NCBI RefSeq assembly: GCF_014649795.1
Contig: NZ_BMTS01000011.1
Coordinates: 1-46,189 of the forward strand
Source of the DNA: Streptomyces melanogenes
Lineage (GTDB): Bacteria; Actinomycetota; Actinomycetes; Streptomycetales; Streptomycetaceae
DNA length: 46,189 bases
Reading direction: 5' to 3'
The notes under the pieces are model-generated. The model did no database searches. It was given only the letters and a program-made list of their open reading frames with translations, and was not told where the DNA came from. Shown here in pieces: positions 24,790 through 32,794 of this stretch. The position numbers were made by a program, and so were the translations under genes. How positions within the stretch are numbered: the first letter of the stretch is position 1; the number at the start of each line of letters is the position of its first letter.

Positions 24790-25503
24790 TCAGGCGAGCC
24801 CGGCGACGAGATCCGCAACGGACTTCCTCCTACCCGTGTAGAACGGGACCTCCTCGCGGACGTGCATCCGGGCCTCGGAGGCGCGCAGATGACGCATGAG
24901 GTCGACGATGCGGTACAGCTCGTCGGCCTCGAAGGCGAGCAGCCACTCGTAGTCGCCGAGCGAGAACGAGGCGACCGTGTTGGCGCGCACGTCCGGGAAG
25001 CCGCGGGCCATCTTGCCGTGGTCGGCGAGCATGCGGCGGCGGTCCTCGTCGGGCAGCAGGTACCAGTCGTAGCTGCGCACGAAGGGGTACACCGACACGT
25101 AGTCGCGCGGGGTCTCGTCGGCGAGGAACGCCGGGATGTGCGACTTGTTGAACTCGGCGGGGCGGTGCAGCGCCATGTTCGACCAGACCGGCTCCAGGGC
25201 GCGGCCCAGCTTGGTGCGGCGGAAGAGGTTGTACGCGCTCTGGAGCTCGTCGGCCGTCTCCGCGTGCCACCAGATCATGAGGTCGGCGTCGGCCCGCAAC
25301 CCGGAGAGGTCGTAGGTGCCGCGGACGGTGATGTCCTTGGCGGCGAGCTGGTCGAACAGCTCCTGGACCTCGTCGGCGAAGCCGGAGCGGTCCTCGGGCA
25401 GCACGTCGCGCAGCTTGAAGACGGACCACAGCGTGTAGCGGATGACCTCGTTGAGGTCCTTCGCCTTCTTCCCTGCGTTCGGGATCTTTTCCGGTGCACT
25501 CAT
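24790..25503 (-). CDS. hemQ: coproheme decarboxylase HemQ (ChdC)
   Basis: HemQ converts coproheme to haem b by two oxidative decarboxylations, the last step of the coproporphyrin-dependent route used by actinobacteria. The 237-residue protein is a chlorite-dismutase-like fold of normal length. Tyr135 in RDYVSVYPFVRS matches the catalytic tyrosine and His162 in LADHGKMARG the proximal haem ligand; WSVFKLRDVLP and IWWHAETADELQ are also conserved. ATG 25503 is 4 bp beyond the hemG stop on the same strand, so the two are an operon. The last 15 codons are atypical (two AGG) and are duplicated silently downstream. Confidence 0.93.
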   Translation of the reverse strand: MSAPEKIPNAGKKAKDLNEVIRYTLWSVFKLRDVLPEDRSGFADEVQELFDQLAAKDITVRGTYDLSGLRADADLMIWWHAETADELQSAYNLFRRTKLGRALEPVWSNMALHRPAEFNKSHIPAFLADETPRDYVSVYPFVRSYDWYLLPDEDRRRMLADHGKMARGFPDVRANTVASFSLGDYEWLLAFEADELYRIVDLMRHLRASEARMHVREEVPFYTGRRKSVADLVAGLA

Positions 25504-25507
25504 GTGG

Positions 25508-26947
25508 CTATTGTCCCGCGTCACGCTGAGTGTTCTGCGCCAGGGTCGACGTGGCGATGATCTCGTCCGCGGCGAGACGGGCCCCGGAGATGCACGCCGG
25601 GATGCCGACGCCGTCGTAGGCGGCCCCGCAGACCCGCAGCCCGGGCAGCTTCGCGACGGCGGCGCGGACCCGGGCCACGCGCGCGAGGTGGCCCACCGGG
25701 TACTGCGGCAGGCCGCCGATCCAGCGCGTCACCTCGGTCGCGACCGGCTTGGCGGCGAGGCCCACCGCCTCCCCGAGGTCGCCCAGCGACAGGTCGACCA
25801 GGTCGGCGTCGTCGCGCTCCAGGTGCTCCTCCTCGCCGTACCGCCCGATGGAGGTGCGCAGCACGAAGAGGTCGGGGGCCCGGTCGGTGACCCACTGCCA
25901 CTTGTACGAGGAGAAGGTGGACGCCTTGATCGTGCGGCCGTCGACGGACGGCACCAGGAAGCCGGAGCTGCGCTCCAGGCGCTCCAGGTCCGTACGCCGG
26001 AAGGCCATGGTGACCAGGGCCATCGAGGCGTACTCCACGGTGGCCAACTCGGCCGCTGCGGCCGGGGACTCGGCGGCGAGCAGCGCGGACGCGGACCAGG
26101 CGGGGGACGCCAGGATCACCCCGTCCGCCTCGATCGCGGGCGCCTGTGGCGAGTCCGTCCGGACCAGCCAGCCGGTGGCCGTGCGGGTCAGGGCGAGCAC
26201 CGGCGTCTCGGTGCGGATCGAGCCGCCCTTGGCCCGGACCGCGTCCGCGACCGCGAGCGGCAGGGTGCCCATGCCGCCGTCGAGGCCCAGGAAGACCGGG
26301 CCGCCGTCCTGCGGCGCGGCGGCGGCCTTCGCCTGGATCCGGGCGACGCCGTCGAGCAGCGAGGCGTTGTCGCGCGCGGCGGCGAAGAGCTGGGGCACGG
26401 CGGCGCGCATCGAGATCCGGTAGGCGTCGCCCGCGTACACCCCGCCCAGGAGCGGTTCCACCATCCGGTCGACGACCTCGCGGCCGACGCGGCTCGCGAC
26501 GAACTCGCCGACGCCGATGTCGTCCCCGACCTCGGTCGGCGGCAGTTCGCGGTCCTGGGCGATGCGCGCCAGGCCCTCGGCGGAGACGATCCCGGCGAGC
26601 GAGGCGGGGTCGGCCGGGACGCCCATCAGATGCCCCTTGGGCATCGGGCGCAGCGCGCCCCGGGTCCAGATCGCCGCCGTCGCGGCGGGCGGCCGCAACT
26701 GGTCGCCGAGGCCGACCTCGCGCGCGAGGCCGACGCCTTCGGGGCGGCGCGCCAGCATGGACTCGGCGCCGAGGTCCACGCGCGCGCCCGCGACCTCGCC
26801 CGCGTACAGCTTGCCGCCGAGGCGGTCGGTGGCCTCCAGGACCGTCACGCGCGCGCCGGACTCCAGCAGGCGGTGGGCGGCGGCGAGCCCGGAGATGCCG
26901 CCTCCGACGACGACGATGTGCGGTGCGCTGACGGCCGAGTTGTCCAT
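25508..26947 (-). CDS. hemG: coproporphyrinogen/protoporphyrinogen oxidase (HemG/HemY type)
   Basis: This 479-residue FAD enzyme oxidises the porphyrinogen to the porphyrin with O2. It begins with the dinucleotide-binding motif VVGGGISGLAAAHRLLESG (about 12-30), then EATDRLGGKLYAGEV and LGAESMLARRPEG; the C-terminal GLRVCGAAYDGVGIPACISGARLAADEI is the conserved FAD-binding end. With hemQ it forms the terminal coproporphyrin-dependent haem pathway, so coproporphyrinogen is the likely substrate (inferred). The start is ATG 26947. It is divergent from the flavoprotein gene at 27070, with a 23-bp palindrome between them. Confidence 0.93.
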   Translation of the reverse strand: MDNSAVSAPHIVVVGGGISGLAAAHRLLESGARVTVLEATDRLGGKLYAGEVAGARVDLGAESMLARRPEGVGLAREVGLGDQLRPPAATAAIWTRGALRPMPKGHLMGVPADPASLAGIVSAEGLARIAQDRELPPTEVGDDIGVGEFVASRVGREVVDRMVEPLLGGVYAGDAYRISMRAAVPQLFAAARDNASLLDGVARIQAKAAAAPQDGGPVFLGLDGGMGTLPLAVADAVRAKGGSIRTETPVLALTRTATGWLVRTDSPQAPAIEADGVILASPAWSASALLAAESPAAAAELATVEYASMALVTMAFRRTDLERLERSSGFLVPSVDGRTIKASTFSSYKWQWVTDRAPDLFVLRTSIGRYGEEEHLERDDADLVDLSLGDLGEAVGLAAKPVATEVTRWIGGLPQYPVGHLARVARVRAAVAKLPGLRVCGAAYDGVGIPACISGARLAADEIIATSTLAQNTQRDAGQ

Positions 26948-26992
26948 GCGTCCACTCTCTCAGACCCCACGGACAGCCCCGCGCCGAGTGGC

Positions 26993-27015
26993 GCGCCCGG
27001 GGAATCCCCGGGCGC
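26993..27015. promoter_or_regulatory. 23-bp palindrome between divergent hemG and flavoprotein genes
   Basis: An 11-bp arm GCGCCCGGGGA is followed by one central base and its perfect complement. It is 46 bp from the hemG start and 55 bp from the other start, a position suited to a shared operator. It could alternatively be a GC-rich hairpin in the 5' leader of one gene. Confidence 0.45.
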
Positions 27016-27069
27016 TCCCGCACGTATCTTCCGAAGGAAGAGCGGGACGGACCGAGCGAGGGGTGCGCA

Positions 27070-28449
27070 ATGGCGGCGGAGCGACTGGTGGTCATCGGGG
27101 GCGACGCGGCGGGGATGTCCGCCGCGTCGCAGGCCCGCAGGATGAAGGGGCCGGACGACCTGGAGATCGTGGTGTTCGAGCGCGGCCACTTCACCTCGTA
27201 CTCCGCCTGCGGCATTCCCTACTGGGTGGGCGGCGACGTGGCGGAGCGCGACGAGCTGATCGCGCGCACCCCCGAGGAGCACCGCGAGCGCGGCATCGAC
27301 CTGCGGATGCGCACCGAGGCGCTGGAGATCGACACGGCCGGGCGGCGGGTGCGCGCCCGCGACCTGGAGTCGGGCGAGGAGTCGTGGACGGCGTACGACA
27401 AGCTCGTCGTCGCCACCGGCGCCCGGCCGGTGCGGCCACAGCTGCCGGGGATCGACGCGCCGGGCGTCCACGGGGTGCAGACCCTCGACGACGGACAGGC
27501 CCTGCTCGACACGCTGAACGCGACCGGAGGCCGCCGCGCGGTGATCGTGGGCGCGGGCTACATCGGCGTGGAGATGGCCGAGGCGCTGCTGCACCGCGAC
27601 TACGAGGTGACGGTGGTGACCCGGGGCAGGGAGCCGATGTCCACGCTCGACCCGGACATGGGCCGGCTGGTCCACGAGGCGATGGACGGCATGGGCATCA
27701 CCACGGTCACCGGCGCCGAGGTCACCGAGATCCTCACCGGGGAGGACGGCAGGGTGCGGGGCGTGGCGACGAAGGACGCCGAGTACCCGGCGGACGTCGT
27801 GGTCCTCGGCATCGGCGTCGAGCCGCGCACCGATTTGGCCCGCAAGGCCGGGCTGCCGCTCGGCGAGCACGGCGGGCTGCTCACGGACCTGGCGATGCGG
27901 GTGCGCGGCCACGACGACATCTGGGCGGGCGGCGACTGCGTGGAGGTCCTCGACCTGGTGTCGGGCCGCGAGCGCCACATCGCGCTCGGCACGCACGCCA
28001 ACAAGCACGGCCAGATCATCGGCTCGGGCGTGGGCGGCGGCTACGCGACGTTCCCGGGCGTCGTCGGTACGGCGGTGAGCAAGGTCTGCGACCTGGAGAT
28101 CGCCCGCACGGGGCTGCGCGAGCGCGAGGCGCGCGAGGCGGGGCTCCAGTTCGTCACCGCGACGATCAAGTCCACCAACAGCGCGGGGTACTACCCCGGG
28201 GCCGCCCTGATGACGGTGAAGATGCTCGCCGAGCGGCGTACGGGACGGCTGCTCGGCGTCCAGATCGTCGGCCGCGAGGGCGCCGCCAAGCGCGTCGACA
28301 TCGCGGCCGTCGCGCTGACGGCGGGCATGACCGTGGAGCAGGTGGTCACGCTGGACCTGGGGTACGCCCCGCCGTTCTCACCGGTCTGGGACCCGGTCCT
28401 GGTCGCCGCCCGCAAGGCCGTGTCGGCGGTGCGGGCGGCGGGGAACTAG
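27070..28449 (+). CDS. CoA-disulfide reductase / NADH oxidase-like flavoprotein
   Basis: This 459-residue pyridine-nucleotide disulfide oxidoreductase has an FAD motif (VIGGDAAGMSAASQARR, 8-24), a single redox Cys47 in SYSACGIPYWVGG as in CoA-disulfide reductases, an NAD(P)H motif AVIVGAGYIGVEMAEALL, the second FAD motif DIWAGGDCVEV and a C-terminal dimerisation domain (QIVGREGAAKRVDIAAVAL). It may reduce CoA or persulfide species; substrate unproven. ATG 27070 has GAGGGG upstream. It sits between hemE and hemG but on the opposite strand, 2 bp from the convergent hemE stop. Confidence 0.85.
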   Translation: MAAERLVVIGGDAAGMSAASQARRMKGPDDLEIVVFERGHFTSYSACGIPYWVGGDVAERDELIARTPEEHRERGIDLRMRTEALEIDTAGRRVRARDLESGEESWTAYDKLVVATGARPVRPQLPGIDAPGVHGVQTLDDGQALLDTLNATGGRRAVIVGAGYIGVEMAEALLHRDYEVTVVTRGREPMSTLDPDMGRLVHEAMDGMGITTVTGAEVTEILTGEDGRVRGVATKDAEYPADVVVLGIGVEPRTDLARKAGLPLGEHGGLLTDLAMRVRGHDDIWAGGDCVEVLDLVSGRERHIALGTHANKHGQIIGSGVGGGYATFPGVVGTAVSKVCDLEIARTGLREREAREAGLQFVTATIKSTNSAGYYPGAALMTVKMLAERRTGRLLGVQIVGREGAAKRVDIAAVALTAGMTVEQVVTLDLGYAPPFSPVWDPVLVAARKAVSAVRAAGN

Positions 28450-28451
28450 CT

Positions 28452-29516
28452 TCAGCGTGCCGTCTGCGTGTGGACGTAGTCCACGAGACGGGTCAGCGCG
28501 TCCGGGTCGGTCGTCGGCAGGACGCCGTGGCCCAGGTTGAAGACGTGGCCCTCCAGGCCCGCCGCCGCGTCCAGGACCTCGCGGGTCTTCGTCTCGACCG
28601 CCTCGGGCGTCGAGAAGAGGACCGCGGGGTCCAGGTTGCCCTGGAGCGCCTTGCCGGGGCCGACGCGGCGCGCGGCCTCGTCGAGCGGGACGCGCCAGTC
28701 GACGCCGACGACGTCCGCCCCGGCCTCGCCCATCAGGCCGAGCAGTTCACCGGTGCCGACGCCGAAGTGGATGCGCGGCACGCCGTACTTCTCGACCTCG
28801 CGGAACACCTTCGCGGAGGCGGGCATCACCGAGCGGCGGTAGTCGGCGGGGGCCAGCGCGCCCACCCAGGAGTCGAAGAGCTGGACGGCCGAGGCGCCCG
28901 CCTCGATCTGGACCTTCAGGAAGGCGCCGGTGATCTCGGCGAGGCGGTCGAGCAGGTCGGCCCACAGCTGCGGGTCGCCGTACATCAGCGCCTTGGTGTG
29001 CTCGTGGTTGCGGGACGGGCCGCCCTCCACGAGGTAGCTCGCCAGGGTGAAGGGCGCGCCCGCGAAGCCGATCAGCGGCGTCTCGCCGAGCTCGGCGGTC
29101 AGCATGCCGATGGCCTCGGTGACGTAGTGGACGTCCTCGGGCGTGAGGTCGCGCAGCCGCTCCAGGTCGGCGCGGGTGCGGATCGGCTCCGCGACGACCG
29201 GGCCGACGCCGGGCTTGATGTCGAGGTCGACGCCGATGGCCTTGAGCGGGACCACGATGTCGCTGAAGTAGATCGCCGCGTCCACCTTGTGGCGGCGCAC
29301 CGGCTGGAGCGTGATCTCGGTGACCAGCTCGGGCCGCATGCACGACTCCAGCATGGGGATGCCCTCGCGGACCTTCAGGTACTCCGGCAGCGAGCGCCCC
29401 GCCTGCCGCATGAACCAGACCGGCGTGTGCGGCACCGGCTCGCGGCGGCAGGCCTTGAGGAAGGCGGAGTCGTAGGTCTGTGTCGGCGGGCCCGAGGGGC
29501 GTACGTTGGCGTTCAC
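28452..29516 (-). CDS. hemE: uroporphyrinogen decarboxylase HemE
   Basis: HemE removes four carboxyl groups from uroporphyrinogen III to give coproporphyrinogen III. The 354-residue protein is of normal length. The signature WFMRQAGRSLPEYLKVREG (about 38-56) carries the substrate-binding Arg residues, DAAIYFSDIVVPLKAIG carries the catalytic Asp, and FGVGTGELLGLMGEAGADVVGVDW and NLGHGVLPTTDPD are standard C-terminal motifs. The start is GTG 29516. It is convergent with the flavoprotein gene and divergent from the DUF3000 gene. Confidence 0.95.
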   Translation of the reverse strand: MNANVRPSGPPTQTYDSAFLKACRREPVPHTPVWFMRQAGRSLPEYLKVREGIPMLESCMRPELVTEITLQPVRRHKVDAAIYFSDIVVPLKAIGVDLDIKPGVGPVVAEPIRTRADLERLRDLTPEDVHYVTEAIGMLTAELGETPLIGFAGAPFTLASYLVEGGPSRNHEHTKALMYGDPQLWADLLDRLAEITGAFLKVQIEAGASAVQLFDSWVGALAPADYRRSVMPASAKVFREVEKYGVPRIHFGVGTGELLGLMGEAGADVVGVDWRVPLDEAARRVGPGKALQGNLDPAVLFSTPEAVETKTREVLDAAAGLEGHVFNLGHGVLPTTDPDALTRLVDYVHTQTAR

Positions 29517-29607
29517 GCCCAGAATCTTCGCACGTGCCCGGAAGCCGACGGCCGGGCCCGGGTGTCCCTACCGGCGCCGGGCGCCCGTTCCGCCTAGTCT
29601 TCCCCGC

Positions 29608-30252
29608 ATGGCTGCCGCTCAGGGACGAACTTCGGATGGCGCCGGCGGCACGGACAGTGCGGACGGCAGGACCGTTCCGCTCGCCTTCCGCCAGGCGGTC
29701 GACGGGCTGCGGGGCGCGCGGCTGCGCCCCGAGATCGAGGTCGACCCGACCAGGCCGCCGCAGCGCCTGGCGCCGCACGCGTACGCGCTGGAGGCGGCGG
29801 TCGTCGAGAACGACCAGGACCTCGCGGACGGCCGCCTTGTGCTGCTGCACGACCCGGCCGGGCACGACGCCTGGCAGGGAACGTTCCGCCTGGTCACGCT
29901 CGTACGGGCGGAGCTGGAGCCGGAGATGGCGGCGGACCCGCTGCTGCCCGAGGTGTGCTGGTCCTGGCTGACGGGTGCGCTGGAGGCGCGCGGGCTCTCG
30001 TACGGGGAGTCGAGCGGCACGGTGACGCGGGCGGGCTCGTACTACTTCGGCGGGCTCGCCCAGCGGCTGCCCGCGACGCAGATCGAGATCCGGGCGTCGT
30101 GGACGCCGCGCGAGGGGCACGGGGGGGTGCCGGACACGGCCTCGCACCTGGCCGCGTGGTGCGATCTGTTGTGCCAGGTCGCTGGGTTGCCGCCGGTGCC
30201 TGCGGCTGACGCGGGTGTGGTGAGTCTGCCTCAGCGGCGGGATCCTCGCTGA
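29608..30252 (+). CDS. DUF3000 family protein
   Basis: This 214-residue soluble protein belongs to the actinobacterial DUF3000 family; its role is unknown. Visible conserved pieces are PLAFRQAVDGLRGARLRPEI, APHAYALEAAVV, GTFRLVTLVRAELEPEMAADPLLPEVCWSWL and SYYFGGLAQRLPATQIEIRASWTP. The start is ATG 29608, which I recall as the usual position next to hemE. The last ~30 codons (30153-30252) contain many T-ending or unusual codons (GCT, CCT, GAT, GGT, AGT, TTG), unlike the rest of the gene, and repeat DNA follows. Confidence 0.88.
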   Translation: MAAAQGRTSDGAGGTDSADGRTVPLAFRQAVDGLRGARLRPEIEVDPTRPPQRLAPHAYALEAAVVENDQDLADGRLVLLHDPAGHDAWQGTFRLVTLVRAELEPEMAADPLLPEVCWSWLTGALEARGLSYGESSGTVTRAGSYYFGGLAQRLPATQIEIRASWTPREGHGGVPDTASHLAAWCDLLCQVAGLPPVPAADAGVVSLPQRRDPR

Positions 30253-30261
30253 GCGATTCGG

Positions 30262-30356
30262 GGTGCGTTCGTTCGTCTGCGGACCGTCTGTGGCTGGTCG
30301 CGCCCACGCGGCGGAGCCGCACATGTCACAGCCCCGCGCCCCTAGGGGTGCGGGGC
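30262..30356. repeat. second, rearranged dispersed-repeat copy, ending in a hairpin
   Basis: Bases 30304-30333 are identical to 20694-20723 inside the DUF692 gene. To the left, TGGCTGGTCGCGC matches the reverse strand of that element, and to the right CGCGCCCCTAGG does too, so this copy is a mosaic with inverted order. It ends in a near-perfect 12-bp hairpin (30331-30342 with 30345-30356, one G-T pair), likely a terminator for the DUF3000 gene. Confidence 0.75.
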
Positions 30357-30484
30357 CGTCCAGGGACGTGAGGTGCGGCCCTCTGTCGAAAGACAGAAAG
30401 TCGGTCCCTATCGACCGGTCGCGCCCCGCTCGACCACCAGTCCGAATTGCCCTAAATGTTTCTCACCAAATCGTGATCATTCCC

Positions 30485-30512
30485 TAAAGCCGGGCGGGCA
30501 CCCTGCCGAAGA
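30485..30512 (+). promoter_or_regulatory. WhiG (FliA-type) promoter of whiI
   Basis: TAAA at 30485-30488, a 16-base spacer, then GCCGAAGA at 30505-30512 match the WhiG/FliA consensus (TAAA, N15-16, GCCGATAA). It lies 84 bp before the whiI start; whiI is an established WhiG target in S. coelicolor. A GNRA-capped hairpin, TCTGTC-GAAA-GACAGA (30382-30397), lies further upstream and is unexplained. Confidence 0.82.
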
Positions 30513-30595
30513 GGTCTGTGACCCTATCTGCACGGTTCGCCCCGGCTTCATCCCCGAGCCGGCTCCGTCCCGCACCTTCCCCCCCAGGAGGCCTG

Positions 30596-31258
30596 GTGTC
30601 CGTTCTTCTTGAGCAGCCCGCAAGCCTGGTCGCCTACCGCCCGAACAAGCCGACGGCCATGGTCGTCGTCGCCGACCCCCGAGTCCGCTCCACCGTCACG
30701 CGCCACCTGTGGGCCCTCGGAGTACGGGACGTCATCGAGGCGTCGTCCATCGCGGAGGCACGTCCCCGCGTCGGCAACCCGCGCGACATCTGCGTTGCCG
30801 ACGTCCATCTGCCCGACGGTTCCGGGCTCACCCTGCTGTCCGAGACCCGCGCGGCGGGCTGGCCCAACGGTCTGGCCCTGTCGGCCGCCGACGACATCGG
30901 CGCCGTGCGCAACGCCCTCGCGGGCGGCGTGAAGGGCTATGTCGTCACCGGTACGCGGACGAACATCGGCCACCCCACCCGCCCCGGCGCCGCGCCCATC
31001 GGCGCCGCGGCGGCCCGTATGCACCGCCGCCCCCCGGGTGCCCCGAGCCACCCGGGCGGCTACCGCGAGCTCTCCGGGCGCGAGGTCGAGGTGCTGCGGC
31101 TGGTCGCCGAGGGCCAGTCCAACAAGGCGATCGGGGTGTCCATGGGGCTCTCCGCGCTGACCGTGAAGAGCCACCTCGCCCGGATCGCGCGCAAGCTCGG
31201 CACGGGCGACCGGGCCGGGATGGTGGCCGTCGCCCTGCGCACCGGAATCATCCACTGA
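30596..31258 (+). CDS. whiI: sporulation response regulator WhiI
   Basis: WhiI is an orphan, atypical response regulator needed for late sporulation septation; it works as a heterodimer with BldM. The product is 220 residues. The receiver domain (20-125) keeps Asp69 in VADVHLPDGSG and Lys113 in GGVKGYV, but the acidic pair near the start is reduced to one (VVVADPRV), as expected of a receiver that is not normally phosphorylated. The LuxR/NarL helix-turn-helix (about 155-215) has ELSGREVEVLRLVAEGQSNKAIG and LTVKSHLARIARKLG. GTG 30596 has AGGAGG 4 bases upstream. A WhiG-type promoter precedes it, which fits known regulation. Confidence 0.95.
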   Translation: MSVLLEQPASLVAYRPNKPTAMVVVADPRVRSTVTRHLWALGVRDVIEASSIAEARPRVGNPRDICVADVHLPDGSGLTLLSETRAAGWPNGLALSAADDIGAVRNALAGGVKGYVVTGTRTNIGHPTRPGAAPIGAAAARMHRRPPGAPSHPGGYRELSGREVEVLRLVAEGQSNKAIGVSMGLSALTVKSHLARIARKLGTGDRAGMVAVALRTGIIH

Positions 31259-31310
31259 CCCAGGGGTCCCGAGGGGCATGCTCCCCCCACAAGGCGCCGT
31301 GCGCCCCTCG

Positions 31311-31346
31311 CGCGCCCGTCGACGGAACGTTCCGTCGACGGGCGCG
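31311..31346. terminator. perfect 36-bp palindrome between whiI and rnd
   Basis: Two 18-base arms, each beginning CGCGCCCGTCGACGGAAC, meet without a spacer. The site is 52 bp after the whiI stop and 25 bp before the RNase D start. A hairpin terminator for whiI is the simplest reading, but the lack of a loop and the position just upstream of rnd would also suit a dimeric regulator. Confidence 0.6.
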
Positions 31347-31371
31347 GCATATACACAAGTACCCTTGACAG

Positions 31372-32655
31372 GTGACCGACGCCCAAAAGACCGCAGCAGA
31401 GACAGCACTGCGAACCACCGGGGGCGCCCCCCCGGACGACGACGTCCCGGTCGATGGGCAGCCGACTCCCCTGCTGGAGCCGCGTGACGGCATTCCGCCC
31501 GTCGTAGCCACCGACGAAGAGCTCGCCGGAGTCGTCGCCGCGTTCGCGGCCGGCACCGGCCCCGTGGCCGTGGACGCCGAGCGCGCCTCCGGCTACCGGT
31601 ACGGCCAGCGCGCCTACCTCGTCCAGCTCCGCCGCGAGGGCGCGGGCAGCGCGCTCATCGACCCGGTGGGCTGCCCCGACCTCTCCGCGCTCGGCGACGC
31701 CCTCGCCGACACCGAGTGGATCCTGCACGCCGCCACCCAGGACCTGCCGTGCCTGCGGGAAATAGGCATGGTGCCGTCCCGGCTCTTCGACACGGAGCTC
31801 GCCGGGCGCCTCGCGGGCTTCCCGCGCGTGGGCCTGGGCGCGATGGTCGAGAGCGTCCTCGGGTACGCCCTGGAGAAGGGCCACTCCGCGGTGGACTGGT
31901 CGACCCGGCCGCTGCCCGAGCCCTGGCTGCGGTACGCGGCGCTCGACGTGGAGCTCCTCGTCGACCTGCGCGACGCGCTGGAGAAGGAGCTCGACCGGCA
32001 GGGCAAGCTCGACTGGGCCCGCCAGGAGTTCGACGCGATCGCCGCGGCGCCGCCCGCGCCGCCGCGCAAGGAGCCCTGGCGGCGCACCTCCGGCATGCAC
32101 AAGGTCCGCCGACGCCGTCAGATGGCCGCCGTGCGCGAGCTGTGGACGGCCCGGGACAAGGTCGCCCAGCGCCGTGACGTCTCGCCGGGCAAGGTGCTCA
32201 GCGACTCCGCGATCATCGAGGCGTCGCTGGCGATGCCGCTGAACGTGCAGGCCCTGATGGCCCTGCCCGGCTACGGGCACCGGATGGGGCGGCGCCAGCT
32301 GGAGCAGTGGCAGGCGGCCGTCGACCGGGCGCGGGCGCTGCCGGACTCCGGGCTTCCGCAGCCCGGGCAGCCGGTCGCTGGCCCGCCGCCGCCGCGCTCG
32401 TGGGCGGACAAGGACCCGGCCGCCGCGGCCCGGCTCTCCGCCGCGCGGGCGGCGGTCTCGGAGCTGGCCGAGCGGCTGAACATGCCGCAGGAGAACCTGA
32501 TCACCCCGGACACCGTCCGCCGGGTGTGCTGGGAGCCGCCGGGCGACCGGTCCGAGGCCGCGGTGGCCGAGGCGCTCACCGCGTACGGCGCGCGGCGCTG
32601 GCAGGTCGAGCAGGTGACGCCGCTGCTCGCGGCCGCGCTGGCCGCCAACAGCTGA
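31372..32655 (+). CDS. rnd: ribonuclease D
   Basis: This 427-residue 3'-5' exoribonuclease trims stable RNA ends. The DEDD domain (about 60-225) has VAVDAERASGYRYGQ (first Asp and Glu), WILHAATQDLPCLREIG (second Asp) and YAALDVELLVDLRDAL (Tyr and last Asp). An HRDC domain follows (about 245-320, MAAVRELWTARDKVAQRRDV to LPGYGH), then a C-terminal helical region. The N-terminal ~40 residues are acidic and probably disordered. The start is GTG 31372; the ribosome-binding site is weak (ACAGG). Confidence 0.93.
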   Translation: MTDAQKTAAETALRTTGGAPPDDDVPVDGQPTPLLEPRDGIPPVVATDEELAGVVAAFAAGTGPVAVDAERASGYRYGQRAYLVQLRREGAGSALIDPVGCPDLSALGDALADTEWILHAATQDLPCLREIGMVPSRLFDTELAGRLAGFPRVGLGAMVESVLGYALEKGHSAVDWSTRPLPEPWLRYAALDVELLVDLRDALEKELDRQGKLDWARQEFDAIAAAPPAPPRKEPWRRTSGMHKVRRRRQMAAVRELWTARDKVAQRRDVSPGKVLSDSAIIEASLAMPLNVQALMALPGYGHRMGRRQLEQWQAAVDRARALPDSGLPQPGQPVAGPPPPRSWADKDPAAAARLSAARAAVSELAERLNMPQENLITPDTVRRVCWEPPGDRSEAAVAEALTAYGARRWQVEQVTPLLAAALAANS

Positions 32656-32670
32656 GCCGCACGGCACCCA

Positions 32671-32706
32671 CGTACCCCCTGACGACCTCGGTCATCAGGG
32701 GGTACG
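32671..32706 (+). terminator. terminator hairpin after rnd
   Basis: CGTACCCCCTGA (32671-32682) is perfectly complementary to 32695-32706, with a 12-base loop, starting 16 bases after the stop codon. Confidence 0.7.
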
Positions 32707-32794
32707 GCCATGAGAGGGCCCGGCGGAGTGTGACCTTCGCCGCTCCTGCCGGGGGGACTGGGCAGTTTGGTTACCCGCAAGTAGCATGGCGGGG

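Noticed and set aside
26517..29597. 1026-codon open frame antisense to hemG and hemE and overlapping the flavoprotein gene in another frame
   Set aside because: Composition typical of shadow frames; three well-supported genes occupy the same DNA.
30459..30484. A second TAAA as another WhiG promoter upstream of the first
   Set aside because: The bases 16 bp downstream read GTGATCAT, too far from GCCGATAA.
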